The notes beneath the pieces were generated by a model. That model was not told the origin of the DNA and ran no database searches. It worked only from the letters and a program-made list of their open reading frames with translations. A stretch of 64,000 bases of DNA from Henningerozyma blattae CBS 6284. Lineage: Eukaryota; Ascomycota; Saccharomycetes; Saccharomycetales; Saccharomycetaceae. Below are positions 9,636 through 19,259 of this stretch, one piece after another. How positions within the stretch are numbered: position 1 is the stretch's first letter; each line of letters begins with the position of its first letter. The stretch is taken from contig NC_020192.1 in assembly GCF_000315915.1 (NCBI RefSeq), positions 744,001 to 808,000 on the forward strand. The letters run 5' to 3'. A program made the position numbers and the translations under genes.

Positions 9636-9640
9636 CCAGC
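9636..9640. promoter_or_regulatory. CCAGC motif, Swi5/Ace2-like, PIR copy A promoter
   Basis: AGCCAGCG fits the RRCCAGCR consensus of the M/G1 activators Swi5 and Ace2. A second GCTGG lies at 9776-9780. S. cerevisiae PIR genes are known M/G1 genes, so the motif is plausible here, but it is short. Confidence 0.35.
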
Positions 9641-9924
9641 GCGAGAAAGTTTCCGGATCGAGAAATTCCGGCTGCTGAATGTTCTTCAGAGAAATACTTG
9701 CACGCCCGGTTGAATATATGCTTGGTCAGATATTTTATTGCTTCTCAGTTAATTGAAATAACTAAAAGATGATTGGCTGGCTTAATTTTATATAACTAGA
9801 GAAGTAAGCTTACCAACCATCGGATATCAGGATCACTATCAATCACTTTTTTATTGGGTTTAGGGTGATACAATTTTTATTTTATTTTATTTTATTTTAT
9901 TTTTTTAGTAGATATATCTCTTCA

Positions 9925-11232
9925 TTAATACATTGGATTAGTCACTAAGCAATGTCTTCTAAGAACTCTTTTTTTGTACTCATACTTATAAAATGGATCG
10001 TCGCTAGTAGTGGACTTTCTTCTTAGATAAGAAAGAGAGTGACTTAAGAGCTTAAACTTGTAATATTCATATATATTGGAATATTCAGGCTCCCCGGTGT
10101 TAAGGCCAGAATTTAACGAATCATCTTCTGGAAAACCTTGAAGTTTGTTCAATAAAGATTCCACATGACTAATCTCATTTTTATGGATGTATATAGCGTT
10201 TGATGTCGATGTTTTCGAATATTTTGTAAAGGCACAAACCTTATTATTTTTCATTAACTGAATTTTTTGGCCTTTGTTTAAAGCAGCGTAACTATTTCTT
10301 GTTTCAAAGCAAGTACGCGAAGTTACTCCTTGTAGCCCAGGCTCATCTTTAAAGAAATCGGGCTGTTTCATAAACCCATTATCGTCTGTAGATATTATAC
10401 GGAATTCTCTCGATACTTCTTCTGATTGTGCTTCTAAGCCATCTAAATAGTTCAATACATCATTAACTAGACTTTTCACTGGCACTGATGGCTTTCGCCT
10501 GCTTTGAAACATATCAGGAACTTCTCCTGGCGAATTTAGTGATTTACTTTCTTTCTTCACTTGTAAGCCTTCCAATACATCTTCGTTTATGTTATTATAT
10601 GCTGAATATTCTTGTTTATGGTCTGAGGCATCTTTTTTCTCTTGAGAAAAAGTTGCTTCTTCAATTGCACCTTGAAACTTTGAATCTTCTTCCGTCCCTT
10701 GGCATTTTGGGTCTTCTTGTTTCTCTTGATCATTGGAGTCCCTTTTACTCCTATCTAACGAAACTGGAGATTTTTGTTCTGTACTTATTGCTGTCTCGTT
10801 TTTTAAGGTTTCCTGAGAACTATACGATTCATTATAGCAATTACTTTCCGAATCTGAAGGTCTATTATAGTTAGACTCCTCTTCGGAGTTTGAATCTAAG
10901 GAAAAGTATACACTTAATTTTTTAATTTTGTTCTTCAACTTATTCCTTTGACCCTCCAAAGAAGAGGATAAGTGGAAATATTTGTCTTGATCCTGCTCAA
11001 TAAATGTCTCTCCAGTCAACTTTTCGAAAAAGCCTGAGCCAAGGACTTTATTCTCGTGGGTAATACTTGTTTTAGAGCATAAACCCTTTGACACAAATTT
11101 TGTTTTGTGACCTAGTTTTTCGAAGGAATTTTTGCAAACGTTTTTGAATTGCCTCCGATCAATATGTTTCACAGAATGCCACTTAAATTCTTCCTTGTTA
11201 ACAGTAGTAAAACTATTGGAAAATTTTGGCAT
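9925..11232 (-). CDS. unrecognised 435-residue protein inside the palindrome
   Basis: I do not recognise this protein. It is intact from ATG to TAA. Much of it looks disordered and acidic/Ser-rich (residues ~120-260, with DSNSEEESNYNRPSDSESN and several KE/EE runs), bracketed by more ordered basic ends. The N-terminus is FKWHSVKHIDRRQFKNVCKN and the C-terminal ~130 residues include NAIYIHKNEISHVESLLNKL and a basic tail KKRVLRRHCLVTNPMY. No signal peptide, membrane segment or catalytic motif is visible. It lies in the same orientation as PIR copy A, about 600 bp from it. A decayed mirror copy of its 3' third exists at 12406-12645, so it was part of the same inverted duplication. Confidence 0.75.
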   Translation of the reverse strand: MPKFSNSFTTVNKEEFKWHSVKHIDRRQFKNVCKNSFEKLGHKTKFVSKGLCSKTSITHENKVLGSGFFEKLTGETFIEQDQDKYFHLSSSLEGQRNKLKNKIKKLSVYFSLDSNSEEESNYNRPSDSESNCYNESYSSQETLKNETAISTEQKSPVSLDRSKRDSNDQEKQEDPKCQGTEEDSKFQGAIEEATFSQEKKDASDHKQEYSAYNNINEDVLEGLQVKKESKSLNSPGEVPDMFQSRRKPSVPVKSLVNDVLNYLDGLEAQSEEVSREFRIISTDDNGFMKQPDFFKDEPGLQGVTSRTCFETRNSYAALNKGQKIQLMKNNKVCAFTKYSKTSTSNAIYIHKNEISHVESLLNKLQGFPEDDSLNSGLNTGEPEYSNIYEYYKFKLLSHSLSYLRRKSTTSDDPFYKYEYKKRVLRRHCLVTNPMY

Positions 11233-11956
11233 TTTATAGTAGACAAGTTTTGAAGGTGAATTTAAAATTTGGAAATATATATAGAAGCAAAATTTAGTTA
11301 AATCTATGATAAATTAGAATATTTTTTAGAAGTTAGGGACTGCTTTTTTTAATCGAAATGAAGTAAATTTCTCTAGTTTTGTTATTCGATATTAAGCACA
11401 AAAGAAATAAGTAAAAGTTAAAGAAATATCTTCAAGGCTTGTTAATTAATCGGGAATTAATGTGGTTTTAAAATCTAAACAAGTATACTGATTTTTTTAT
11501 TTGTGTCATAGGGGAAGCCTTAGATATTAAAAATCAGGGATGAATCCCCTCTATTTTGAAAGAATATATTAAAGTATTTACCTTGAACTCAATCGTAACT
11601 GTTATATTAGAAAGGGATTGTGCACGCCAGTTTAACTCTTCCCTTCCCCTCCAAGTAAAAAAAATAAAAGGGCGTATAGATAATCAGAGGTGGTTGTGCA
11701 AAATTTTAGGTCCTTAAAACGAATTCCCAACAAAATTTAAACTATATTTATGTTAGGGAGTTATTTATTTTCATATTCCAGAAAATTTGTCTCTTCATTT
11801 TGTGGTATATTTTCAGGTTATACACTAGTATAATATTTTATTAAGGCTTATAGGTTGACGTCACAAAAATGCTCTTACAGAATAAATACTTCACCGCAAA
11901 AAGGAAGTAATATTTGTCGTCCTTTTTAGGTTATAGCAAGGAAAACTACTCTTTAT

Positions 11957-11990
<34 letters not shown>

Positions 11991-12405
11991 TAAGTATATA
12001 TTTTTGAAATAACTTAATCTCTTTAAAAGCAAAATCGTTTAAGCTCTTAAACATGCACCAAGTTTTATCGTAGATACTATATTATTATATCTACCCATTA
12101 AGGCTACATTGCTCGTCTTATTTTAAGTTCTTTAACCCTTGTGAATGTTTTTTAATCTTATGATTTTTTAAGTGAGTAAGATTTTATATATTTCATACTT
12201 TTTTTTTTAGCTGTAGGACATCTGTGAAGCTGTGGAAGAACTGAAGGGCGAAGCACTATATACTTGTACTAAATTAACCATAAGTTAGAATGATTTGAAA
12301 TAGAGTTCTAATCAATAAAAAATAAAAAAATACTATGCTTCTATAATAAAATGGAAAAGAGTTTCATGAAACCATTCATGTAACAATAAAACAGATATTA
12401 CTCCT
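11233..12405. other. centre of the palindrome, gene-free
   Basis: Holds the promoter of the 435-residue gene and otherwise no intact gene. A (TA)14 tract sits at 11961-11988. If the right arm once held a full mirror copy of the gene, its 5' part would have been here, but I cannot see it. A short coding-like stretch at ~12212-12285 (DICEAVEELKGEALYTC) is not identifiable. Confidence 0.4.
11961..11988. repeat. (TA)14 microsatellite
   Basis: Uninterrupted alternating TA near the centre of the palindrome. Such tracts can extrude cruciforms. Confidence 0.9.
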
Positions 12406-12645
12406 GTAGAATCCTTACTGAATAAGCTTCAATTCTTCCTAGAAGGTGATTTATTAATACAGATTTTAACACCGAGGATCCAAAATAGTCACTCACAATA
12501 GAATATTAACAATAGAATCAGGTAAATCTCCTTTTTATCGAACAAGATAATCCGTCACTATTAGTAATTTCATTTTATAGCCGCGAGTATAAAAGATTGA
12601 TTCTTAGAAAGTAGTTCCCAGTGCTTAGTTCATCATAATTAGATA
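12406..12645 (+). pseudogene. decayed mirror copy of the 435-residue gene (3' part)
   Basis: The plus strand here aligns with the coding strand of the gene at 9925-11232. GTAGAATCCTTACTGAATAA corresponds to GTGGAATCTTTATTGAACAA of that gene, giving VESLLNKLQ in both, followed by shared TTAACACCG.GGA. Near the end CATTTTATA..(C/T)GAGTA(C/T)AAAA and ATTCTTAGAA correspond to its last 25 codons. Frame is lost through substitutions and indels, and a TAG ends the readable part around 12498. It lies in the opposite orientation to the intact gene and the same relative position to PIR copy B, so it is a relic of the original inverted duplication. Confidence 0.8.
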
Positions 12646-12718
12646 TAGCTGTAACCCTGAAACAAAAAACCATTATGCTTGATATCCGATGGCTGGTTAG
12701 CTGATATTTGTACCGTTA

Positions 12719-12723
12719 CCAGC
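12719..12723. promoter_or_regulatory. CCAGC motif cluster, PIR copy B promoter
   Basis: ACCAGCCAG at 12718-12726 plus GCTGG at 12692-12696 and 12829-12833 make three Swi5/Ace2-type cores within 140 bp upstream of PIR copy B. Plausible M/G1 control by analogy with S. cerevisiae PIR genes. Binding is not shown. Confidence 0.35.
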
Positions 12724-13006
12724 CAGTTCTTTTTTATATGGCAAATTCAGTTTATTGGAAATCAGACATACGGGAATTTCTGAAGAACATTCAGCAGCCG
12801 GAATTTCTCGATCCGGAAACTTTCTCGCGCTGGCTAATGCTGAACCCTTAAAACTAGCCTGGAAAAAAATGCAATGGATGGTTAATAGCGGCTAATAATA
12901 TAGTATTGAATTACAGTAAAATGCAGAATTCTTTAGTATAAATACTACACGTTGTTTCAGGCAAGAAGAGTTTCCTGTCAACACTCAAGAATCCATCAAC
13001 AATCAA

Positions 13007-13066
13007 CCACTCCCACTCCCACTCCCACTCCCACTCCCACTCCCACTCCCACTCCCACTCCCACTC
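13007..13066. repeat. hexanucleotide minisatellite (CCACTC)x10 in PIR copy B leader
   Basis: Ten perfect CCACTC units ending 12 bp before the PIR copy B start codon. The same array in copy A has 22 units, so length is evolving independently in otherwise near-identical arms. Confidence 0.97.
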
Positions 13067-13078
13067 CCACATTATACA

Positions 13079-13957
13079 ATGCAATACAAAAACACTTTAG
13101 CTATCGCTGCCTTAGCCTCTTCTGCCATGGCTGCCTACAAGCCATCTGAACCATGGTCCACTTTGACTCCAGACTCTAAATACGCCAATGCCATGTCAGA
13201 CTACACAGGCTCTTTCGGTATTGCTGTTGTTCCAATGACTGCCTCTACTGCTAAAGCTAAGAGAGATGCTGTCTCTCAAATCGGTGATGGCCAAATCCAA
13301 GCTGCTACCACCACTACCAAGACTGAAGCTCCAAAGCAAACTGCTGCTGCTGTCTCTCAAATCGGTGATGGTCAAATCCAAGCTACTACCAAGACTGAAG
13401 CTCCAAAGCAAACTGCTGCTGCTGTCTCTCAAATCGGTGATGGCCAAATCCAAGCTACTACCAAGACTGAAGCTCCAAAGCAAACTGCCGCTGCTGTCTC
13501 TCAAATCGGTGATGGCCAAATCCAAGCTACTACAAGAAAGACTACCACTTTAGACGGTAAATCATTCTCTGCCACTGCTACTAAAGCTGAATCTACAACA
13601 TCTACCGCTTCTACTTCTTCCGCCCAATCATCAGAAGATGCTTTCTTCGAATCTCAAGCCTGCAAGAACAATGGCACTTTAACTATGACTTTAAAGAACG
13701 GTATCTTAACCGATGCTAAGGGTAGAGTCGGTTCTATCGTCTCTAACAGACAATTCCAATTCGATGGTCCACCACCACAAGCCGGTGCCATCTACGCTGC
13801 TGGTTGGTCCATCACTCCAAAGGGTAACTTGGCCATTGGTTCCAATGATGTCTTCTACCAATGTTTGTCTGGTAACTTTTATAATTTATATGATGAAAAC
13901 CAAGGGGAACAATGTACCAAGGTCTACCTACAAGCTGTTGAATTAGTTTCTTGTTAA
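13079..13957 (+). CDS. PIR cell-wall protein, Hsp150-like, copy B
   Basis: A 292-residue Pir-family cell-wall glycoprotein, identical to copy A in signal peptide, Kex2 site (AKAKR), linker and the C-66-C-16-C-12-C domain. It differs in having four intact [10 protein letters not shown] repeats, because a 24-residue unit ([20 protein letters not shown] plus QATT) is present two more times. More repeats should mean more glucan attachment points. Divergent PIR pairs also occur in S. cerevisiae (PIR1/PIR3), but there the genes have diverged. The nearest downstream gene is RSM24 on the opposite strand, ~360 bp away. Codon use is strongly biased, as in copy A, suggesting high expression. Confidence 0.96.
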   Translation: MQYKNTLAIAALASSAMAAYKPSEPWSTLTPDSKYANAMSDYTGSFGIAVVPMTASTAKAKRDAVSQIGDGQIQAATTTTKTEAPKQTAAAVSQIGDGQIQATTKTEAPKQTAAAVSQIGDGQIQATTKTEAPKQTAAAVSQIGDGQIQATTRKTTTLDGKSFSATATKAESTTSTASTSSAQSSEDAFFESQACKNNGTLTMTLKNGILTDAKGRVGSIVSNRQFQFDGPPPQAGAIYAAGWSITPKGNLAIGSNDVFYQCLSGNFYNLYDENQGEQCTKVYLQAVELVSC

Positions 13958-14315
13958 TCAATACGATAAAACTTTGCATTAGGTATTTACCTTCTGACGT
14001 TACAGCCCACCATTACATAAAGCTCATTGTTAGGCAGCTGTTACTCATCATCCTCTATTTCCCATTCTTTATATTCTCTGTATTATATAATTTTTAAAAA
14101 TTAAATACTGTCATAATTAATTTATATTTTTTTCATGAAAAATGCATTGTGAAGGCCCATAGTAAGTAGCAATGGTATTGAGGTTAGTATACAAGCGTAA
14201 CATATGTACAAGTGGAAGTTATTAACGAATATATTTAATAATGACTTTTGCGTTTCTATATAATATTTAATATTTTGGAGGTAACATATTTTTTATCGGT
14301 AAATGCTATATTGTA

Positions 14316-15098
14316 TTAATCAAAGAAATTAAAAAGTTTCTTAGGAGCATCCTCTGGTCTTTCCCACTCTTTTGGGAATGCACAAATGGATCTTGCACCG
14401 CTTTTCCTTTTCCTTCTTCTTTCAATAGTTTGTGCATATCTTTTGTCTATTGGAACGTCTTCAAACATATCAGAGGTATCCTTTAATTCTGTTATCAATT
14501 GATTCCAAATATTAATTAAATAATATTTATTTTCTAATTTATTTTGGTACTTGTTACAACTGAACTTAAAAGTTTTTGTAATAGGGTTGTAGTTGGTACC
14601 AGAAAGTATAGCCAATTTATGTTTCTCCTTATCAGAATATTTCAATTTATCCATTGAAATTGTAAGAACCACTTTACTGGCTGCAGGGACACTACCAGGA
14701 GTTGTTTCTTCTCCCGGGTATGTAGTGTACCTAAAAGAAAGAACTGAATCAGTAGAAGGGGGTATATATTCTTGACGGAATTTTACTAGGAGAGGTAGTT
14801 CATATGCAGCTATTCTATTATAAAATCTCTGTTCACGATGTTGGTCAACCAAGTCTTGTGCAATAGATGGTAATTCATCGAAATCAAATTTTGGAAGAGT
14901 AGATTTTTCTTGCAGTAAGATTTCTTTAGCTTTGTTTGAAGAAGTTATCCCTTTCTTAGTAGATGTTTCTTTATTATTAGTTGGAAGAAAGCTTGAAAAG
15001 GCTCGTGATTGAACGCTATTACTTATTTTGCTAACCCTTAAAACAGGCATGCATAGCTGAAAAGGACTTGAAGGTTTTGTTAGGATACCTCTAAACAT
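14316..15098 (-). CDS. RSM24: mitochondrial small-subunit ribosomal protein mS35 (Rsm24)
   Basis: A 260-residue protein of the mS35/Rsm24 family of the mitochondrial ribosome small subunit. The N-terminus (MFRGILTKPSSPFQLCMPVL, then RAFSSFLP) is basic, hydroxylated and free of acidic residues, as expected for a mitochondrial targeting sequence. The conserved core is DLVDQHREQRFYNRIAAYEL, then LPLLVKFRQEYIPP and a C-terminal KLAILSGTNYNPITKTFKFS segment. It is shorter than the ~319 residues of S. cerevisiae Rsm24, mostly at the N-terminus. It is divergent from NGG1, with the NGG1-UBC1 order beyond, as in YDR175C-YDR176W-YDR177W. Confidence 0.92.
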   Translation of the reverse strand: MFRGILTKPSSPFQLCMPVLRVSKISNSVQSRAFSSFLPTNNKETSTKKGITSSNKAKEILLQEKSTLPKFDFDELPSIAQDLVDQHREQRFYNRIAAYELPLLVKFRQEYIPPSTDSVLSFRYTTYPGEETTPGSVPAASKVVLTISMDKLKYSDKEKHKLAILSGTNYNPITKTFKFSCNKYQNKLENKYYLINIWNQLITELKDTSDMFEDVPIDKRYAQTIERRRKRKSGARSICAFPKEWERPEDAPKKLFNFFD

Positions 15099-15436
15099 AA
15101 TTTTTGAACAATTACTTTATTTTTTAGCAGGAAAGTACTAGAAGTTACTTAGAATATAGTATTCTAATGATTAAAACGAATTGTGTCTTAACAATGGTTC
15201 TTAATACTGAAATAGCTGCTTTAATTTTGCATCGTTTTTATCGCAAGTTTAGATAACATTTTGTTTTTCTCGTCGGACATGATATTACTACGAAAGAAAT
15301 AGAACATCTAAAATAAAGAATTCGTGATAATTCTGGCGTACATAATATAAAATCAACAAAGGAATTGTACCTTAATAGCCAAGGAAGGAATGGATAATTG
15401 AAGCATAGTGACAAAATCTTCCAATTGACACACAGA
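15099..15436. promoter_or_regulatory. shared promoter region RSM24/NGG1
   Basis: 338 bp between divergent starts. No single transcription-factor site stands out. Confidence 0.4.
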
Positions 15437-17615
15437 ATGCCTAGATTCGGAAGACGGGGTAAAATAAAAGAAGTTGCTATGAAGCCTGATAGACCTAATG
15501 CGTATCCACAGGATGGCAAACAGCCTTTATTAAGCGATGAGCCAACAAAAAAGAAAAAATCACCTGACTGGTCAAAACAGTGTTAATGCAGATAATATGC
15601 AAATCAATGAGCAACAGGCTGATATTGGAAAGTCATCTAAAAAGATTGAACAGCCAAACTTATTTAATGAAAATGATAGTGATATATTAATTGAAAGTAT
15701 TATTGACTTGACAAATAATACTGAAAATCCTGAATTAGATACTCTATCTAGGCTCGAAAAAAAATTAGAATTACTTCAAGTACTATTGAAGAATGTTTCA
15801 AAAAGTGATTCAACTTTTATCTTAGAATTGGAATCACAAAGAGATGTTTTACAGCCTAAGCTATCATCAGAAAATAATAACATTGGAAAAATAGAAAAAA
15901 ATGATGAATTCACTAAAAGTAATATTGAAGAAAATGAGGCTATTAAGGAAAAGAATGCTAAAAATAATGAAGATGCCTTAGAACAGAATAATGTAAAGAA
16001 TACCGAAAATGAAGTAGAAGAAGAAGATAAGCAGAAGAAGTCAATGTCACCCGAAGAGGTAGCTCGTATGGAAAATGATCCATCTGTTCAGAATCCTAAA
16101 GCTGAGTTTGTAGTGTCCCAAACATTACCAGCAGCAGCAGCAGCCTTGGGTCTATTTAATGAATCATCTCTAGCAGCAACAGGTGAAGAAGCACTTCGAA
16201 AAAAATATGCCGTAGCAAGTTATCCAGCACGAGATTTAAAAGAAACATTACCAGGCCCAATTCCAGATGGTGATTTTACTGGTCCAAAGCCAACTAATCA
16301 AATCCAATTTGCCACATTCTTAGCATCTGTAGAGCCATATTATAAACCCTTTGCGGATGAAGATCTTCGATTTCTTCAAGAGTCAAATATTTTGCCTTCT
16401 GAATTGAAAAATTCTCAAAACTATGATCCCGACGTTACTCCATACATTATTCCAAAATTGGGTATACCACAATCTCAACCTATCAATAATGGACACTCTA
16501 CCTCTTCATTTAATAATGGCACATCATCTATAAATGATTTAAAAAATAAATCGGCAAATCAAAGCAATGTTACTTCAGCTGTAACTGGCAATTCAGAATT
16601 AGTTGTTAATAGCAATACAAAGAATGCTGATAAAGCTAGTAAATCATCCAATACAGTGGTGGCAACAGAAAAGGAATCAATTGCTAATCTGCGAAAGGAT
16701 TCATTACCACATGGTAATTATACGACAGATATGGACGAGTCTGTATTGGAATCTGAAAATAAAGTATCTTGTGGTCCCTTAGTTTCAAGATTGTTGGCTG
16801 CAGTAATGCATGTACCGTCGACCTCAGAACAGAACTGGAAAGTGCAAGGTAAACTGGAAACTTCCTCATCAGTGGCAGTAACACCATTAAATGGCACAAG
16901 TCCTGTAAAAAAAGAAGATGATGATGGTGATCACGATATGGAACAAGATCTGGCAGATGATGAAACCAATCCAAATCTCGCTCTTGAGCATGGATTTGAA
17001 AGTCTGTTTGCAAAAGTACCCCAGCCAGGAAGAGGTTGGCCTAATTCTTTGAATATGGATTATCAGACTCTAGATGACAGGCTTCAAAATGAGCTAAAAT
17101 ATGTTGGTATATATTTGAATCTTCCAAGGGATGAAAATGGTCATCAACGTGAAATAGATTGGGTCAGTGGCCGTGAGGATGACGAAATCAGTGCCGAATT
17201 GCGGTCGCTACAAAAGGTTTTGAAGCAGGTTAGTCATCGTACTAAAAAACGTAAGAAAATTCTACAACCTATAGTGAAGAAAAGGCTAGCTTGGCAAGAG
17301 TATTGGAATATTAAGGAAGATTTAGATAAGCAGCTTGATCAGGCATATATTAAAAGAATCAGGGTTCCAAAGAAAAGAAAGAAGCATCATTCAAGCACAC
17401 CTAATACAACAACTCATCCAAGCATATCACATATGGCCCAGCAAAAAGCTGCAAACTCGAGTTTAAAATCTCTAATAGACAAAAGGTCCAGATGGATCAA
17501 CAAAATCGGACCGTTATTTGACAAAGAAGAGGTTATGCTAAGGATAGCAAAAGAAAGCATATTCAGTAATATGGATGAACCTGAAGAGGAAGAAGATGAA
17601 GAACCATATATTTAA
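15437..17615 (+). CDS. NGG1: SAGA/ADA adaptor Ngg1 (Ada3), with a +1 frame change at an A-tract
   Basis: Ngg1/Ada3 scaffolds the Gcn5-Ada2 histone acetyltransferase module of SAGA and ADA. The long frame (692 codons from an ATG at 15537) carries the conserved VSQTLPAAAAALGLFNES block, the KPTNQIQF block, the SCGPLVSRLLAAV block and the very conserved C-terminal IKRIRVPKKRKKHH and QQKAANSSLKSL blocks. The family N-terminus MPRxGRRGK is present, but in another frame: MPRFGRRGK starts at 15437 and that frame stops at 15584-15586. The downstream frame opens only after a TAA at 15531-15533, so the two join between 15534 and 15583, where A6-G-A6 lies (15547-15559). Losing one A joins them. Starting at 15537 would instead discard the conserved first residues. 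Confidence 0.88.
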
Positions 17616-18933
17616 TTTAAATTTGTAACTTAATCCGTCACTTTTTACATTAAGAATAGGATTTTTGGAATAATTTAATATTGTATATATGTCTAAACTT
17701 TATTTAATAGTGTGCCTATTTAGAATAAGCCTAATGCTATTTAGCTCTGGTATACATTAATGATTGGTATCAATTATTTTTATAGTAATTACAGAAACTC
17801 TTCTAAGTGATATTGGGAAGTAATGTTATCAAACTTATTCCCAACAAGAGAAGTAAAGATAATATCTACCTTTTTACTTAGGCATTAATTTAGAAAAAAG
17901 GAATATGATCTTGTGATAATTTTAAAAAAAGCACTTTCTTTTTGTACAGAAAAAATAAAATTGAATTGAATTGAAAGTGTTTTAATCATTTGTCTGTGGG
18001 TGCTAAATACAGTGGCTATCTAGATTCCTATTTTTAAGTCTTAGCTTCATGATATACGAATTTAGTAGTTTTGTAATACTCCTATGAAGTTCCCCCTCCT
18101 TTTTTTTCCTAGTTGTGCATACTTACTCATTCAATATGTAGTATTTTGCGTTCAATAGTAAAATATTTAAAATTTATGTTTGGTATAGAATAGCAATAAA
18201 TTATATTTTGATAAAAAACATAATATAAAAAATTAACTAACACCAAAAGTAAACAACAATCCAATTATCTTAAAGCCTTTTTTTAAACTAATTAATAGGT
18301 AAATAGACCAAGGAATTTTAAACCTTTTGTTATATTTATACACGAGGTGTTATATTTTGCAAGAAAATTACTTAACCTCTTACCTCCCAAAAAACTAAAT
18401 AATAATATTAATGCAGAGTAATTGTTTTTTTTTGGACATTGAGTTTACACCAATTGATAAATGAATGATTCAAATTTCAACTATTTTAAAAAAGAATGTC
18501 CTGGGGATAATTATTTATGATTATATTTACACTTACAACGATACTAATCTTTCTAGCTGCATTTCTTTTCAAAACGAATATATTTAACTATGACGGTGTA
18601 TTATAAGGATGCTTGACTATGTAGATAAATTTAAAGATATATAACTAGCGTTCTTATATACAATTGCTGCTGCTTATATTTAATATTCTCCAGAACTGTA
18701 AAAAAACCGAAATTCTATCTTCACAATACTTTTAAGTTCTTTAAGTTTACTTGATGATATAATTCTCACTCTGGAATTGTTACAAAAACTTTTATTATAT
18801 GTTAAAGTTTTTATTTTACTTAAATATATTCGTTAATTAGATAGTTGCTGACACTATTTTTACTTTAAAATTGAAATCAGTGATCTCAAATTGTTACGTA
18901 ATGTGAACTACGTTAGTCACGTATATAATTAAT

Positions 18934-18943
18934 ATCACGTGAT
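18934..18943. promoter_or_regulatory. ATCACGTGAT, Cbf1-type E-box
   Basis: Perfect 10-bp palindrome containing the RTCACGTG Cbf1/CDEI consensus. Similar sites lie at 47299-47308 and 47738-47747, on either side of the tRNA-Leu gene. No centromere CDEIII element is nearby. Confidence 0.4.
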
Positions 18944-19246
18944 AAAGGTGTGAACATGTAGATTAACAAGTAAGTGAATCATGAACATAAATTCTATTTA
19001 AGAATCTAAAGCTAAAAGAATAAACTAGAGGGTTAAGGTAGAACAAAGAGGTAAGAACCAGAAAATAAAAAGGACGAAATACAAAAGATGGAAGTGTATA
19101 ATGAACAAATCGGAACGTAATATTAATAATATTTAACTTACATAGGCTCAGGTATATAGTTGTATAGTTTAATAAACAGTTGGTATTAAACTAGCAGCCA
19201 AAAAGATATACTACTGGGAATAGCAAAGCTTAAAATTGTTACATAC

Positions 19247-19251
19247 AAAAA
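19247..19251 (-). terminator. Pol III terminator (T5) after tRNA-Gly
   Basis: Five A on the plus strand give TTTTT on the transcribed strand, 8 bases past the end of tRNA-Gly. No T-run lies between tRNA-Ala and tRNA-Gly. Confidence 0.7.
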
Positions 19252-19259
19252 GATTAAGC

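Larger units (their letters stand above)
8295..9690 (-). repeat. inverted repeat arm A (~1.4 kb) carrying a PIR gene
   Basis: The reverse complement of this segment is almost base-for-base the segment 12779-14237, covering PIR promoter, coding region and ~275 bp of 3' flank. Outer edge: TAAATATATTCGTTAATAAC at ~8295 mirrors the sequence ending at ~14237. Inner edge: GTTCTTCAGA at 9681-9690 mirrors TCTGAAGAAC at 12779-12788. The length difference (1396 against 1459) is explained almost entirely by 132 extra coding bases in arm B and 72 extra promoter-repeat bases in arm A. Confidence 0.92.
12779..14237 (+). repeat. inverted repeat arm B (~1.46 kb) carrying a PIR gene
   Basis: Mirror partner of 8295-9690. 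The coding parts differ by repeat-unit number and very few substitutions (for example a synonymous GGC/GGT at the KGRVGS segment), and 3'-flank identity is also nearly complete. The inner flank beyond 12779 diverges abruptly, apart from short matches around the CCATCGGATATC block at 9817-9828 and 12679-12694. Confidence 0.92.
17616..19259. other. 1.6-kb intergenic between NGG1 and the tRNA pair
   Basis: AT-rich, many stops in all frames, no recognisable gene. A palindromic ATCACGTGAT (Cbf1-type E-box) lies at 18934-18943 and a half match GTCACGTA at 18915. In S. cerevisiae this interval is much shorter. I found no clear LTR, though tRNA flanks often hold decayed ones. Confidence 0.4.

Noticed and set aside
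13196..13560. Long frames on both strands inside the PIR repeat region
   Set aside because: They come from the tandem repeat and the strong codon bias of the PIR gene. The Pir frame has the signal peptide, Kex2 site and cysteine domain.
15437..15600. An intron joining the two NGG1 frames
   Set aside because: No GTATGT-like donor and no TACTAAC branch point exist in the interval. The only GTAT (GTATCC near 15501) is a poor donor and nothing acceptable follows it.
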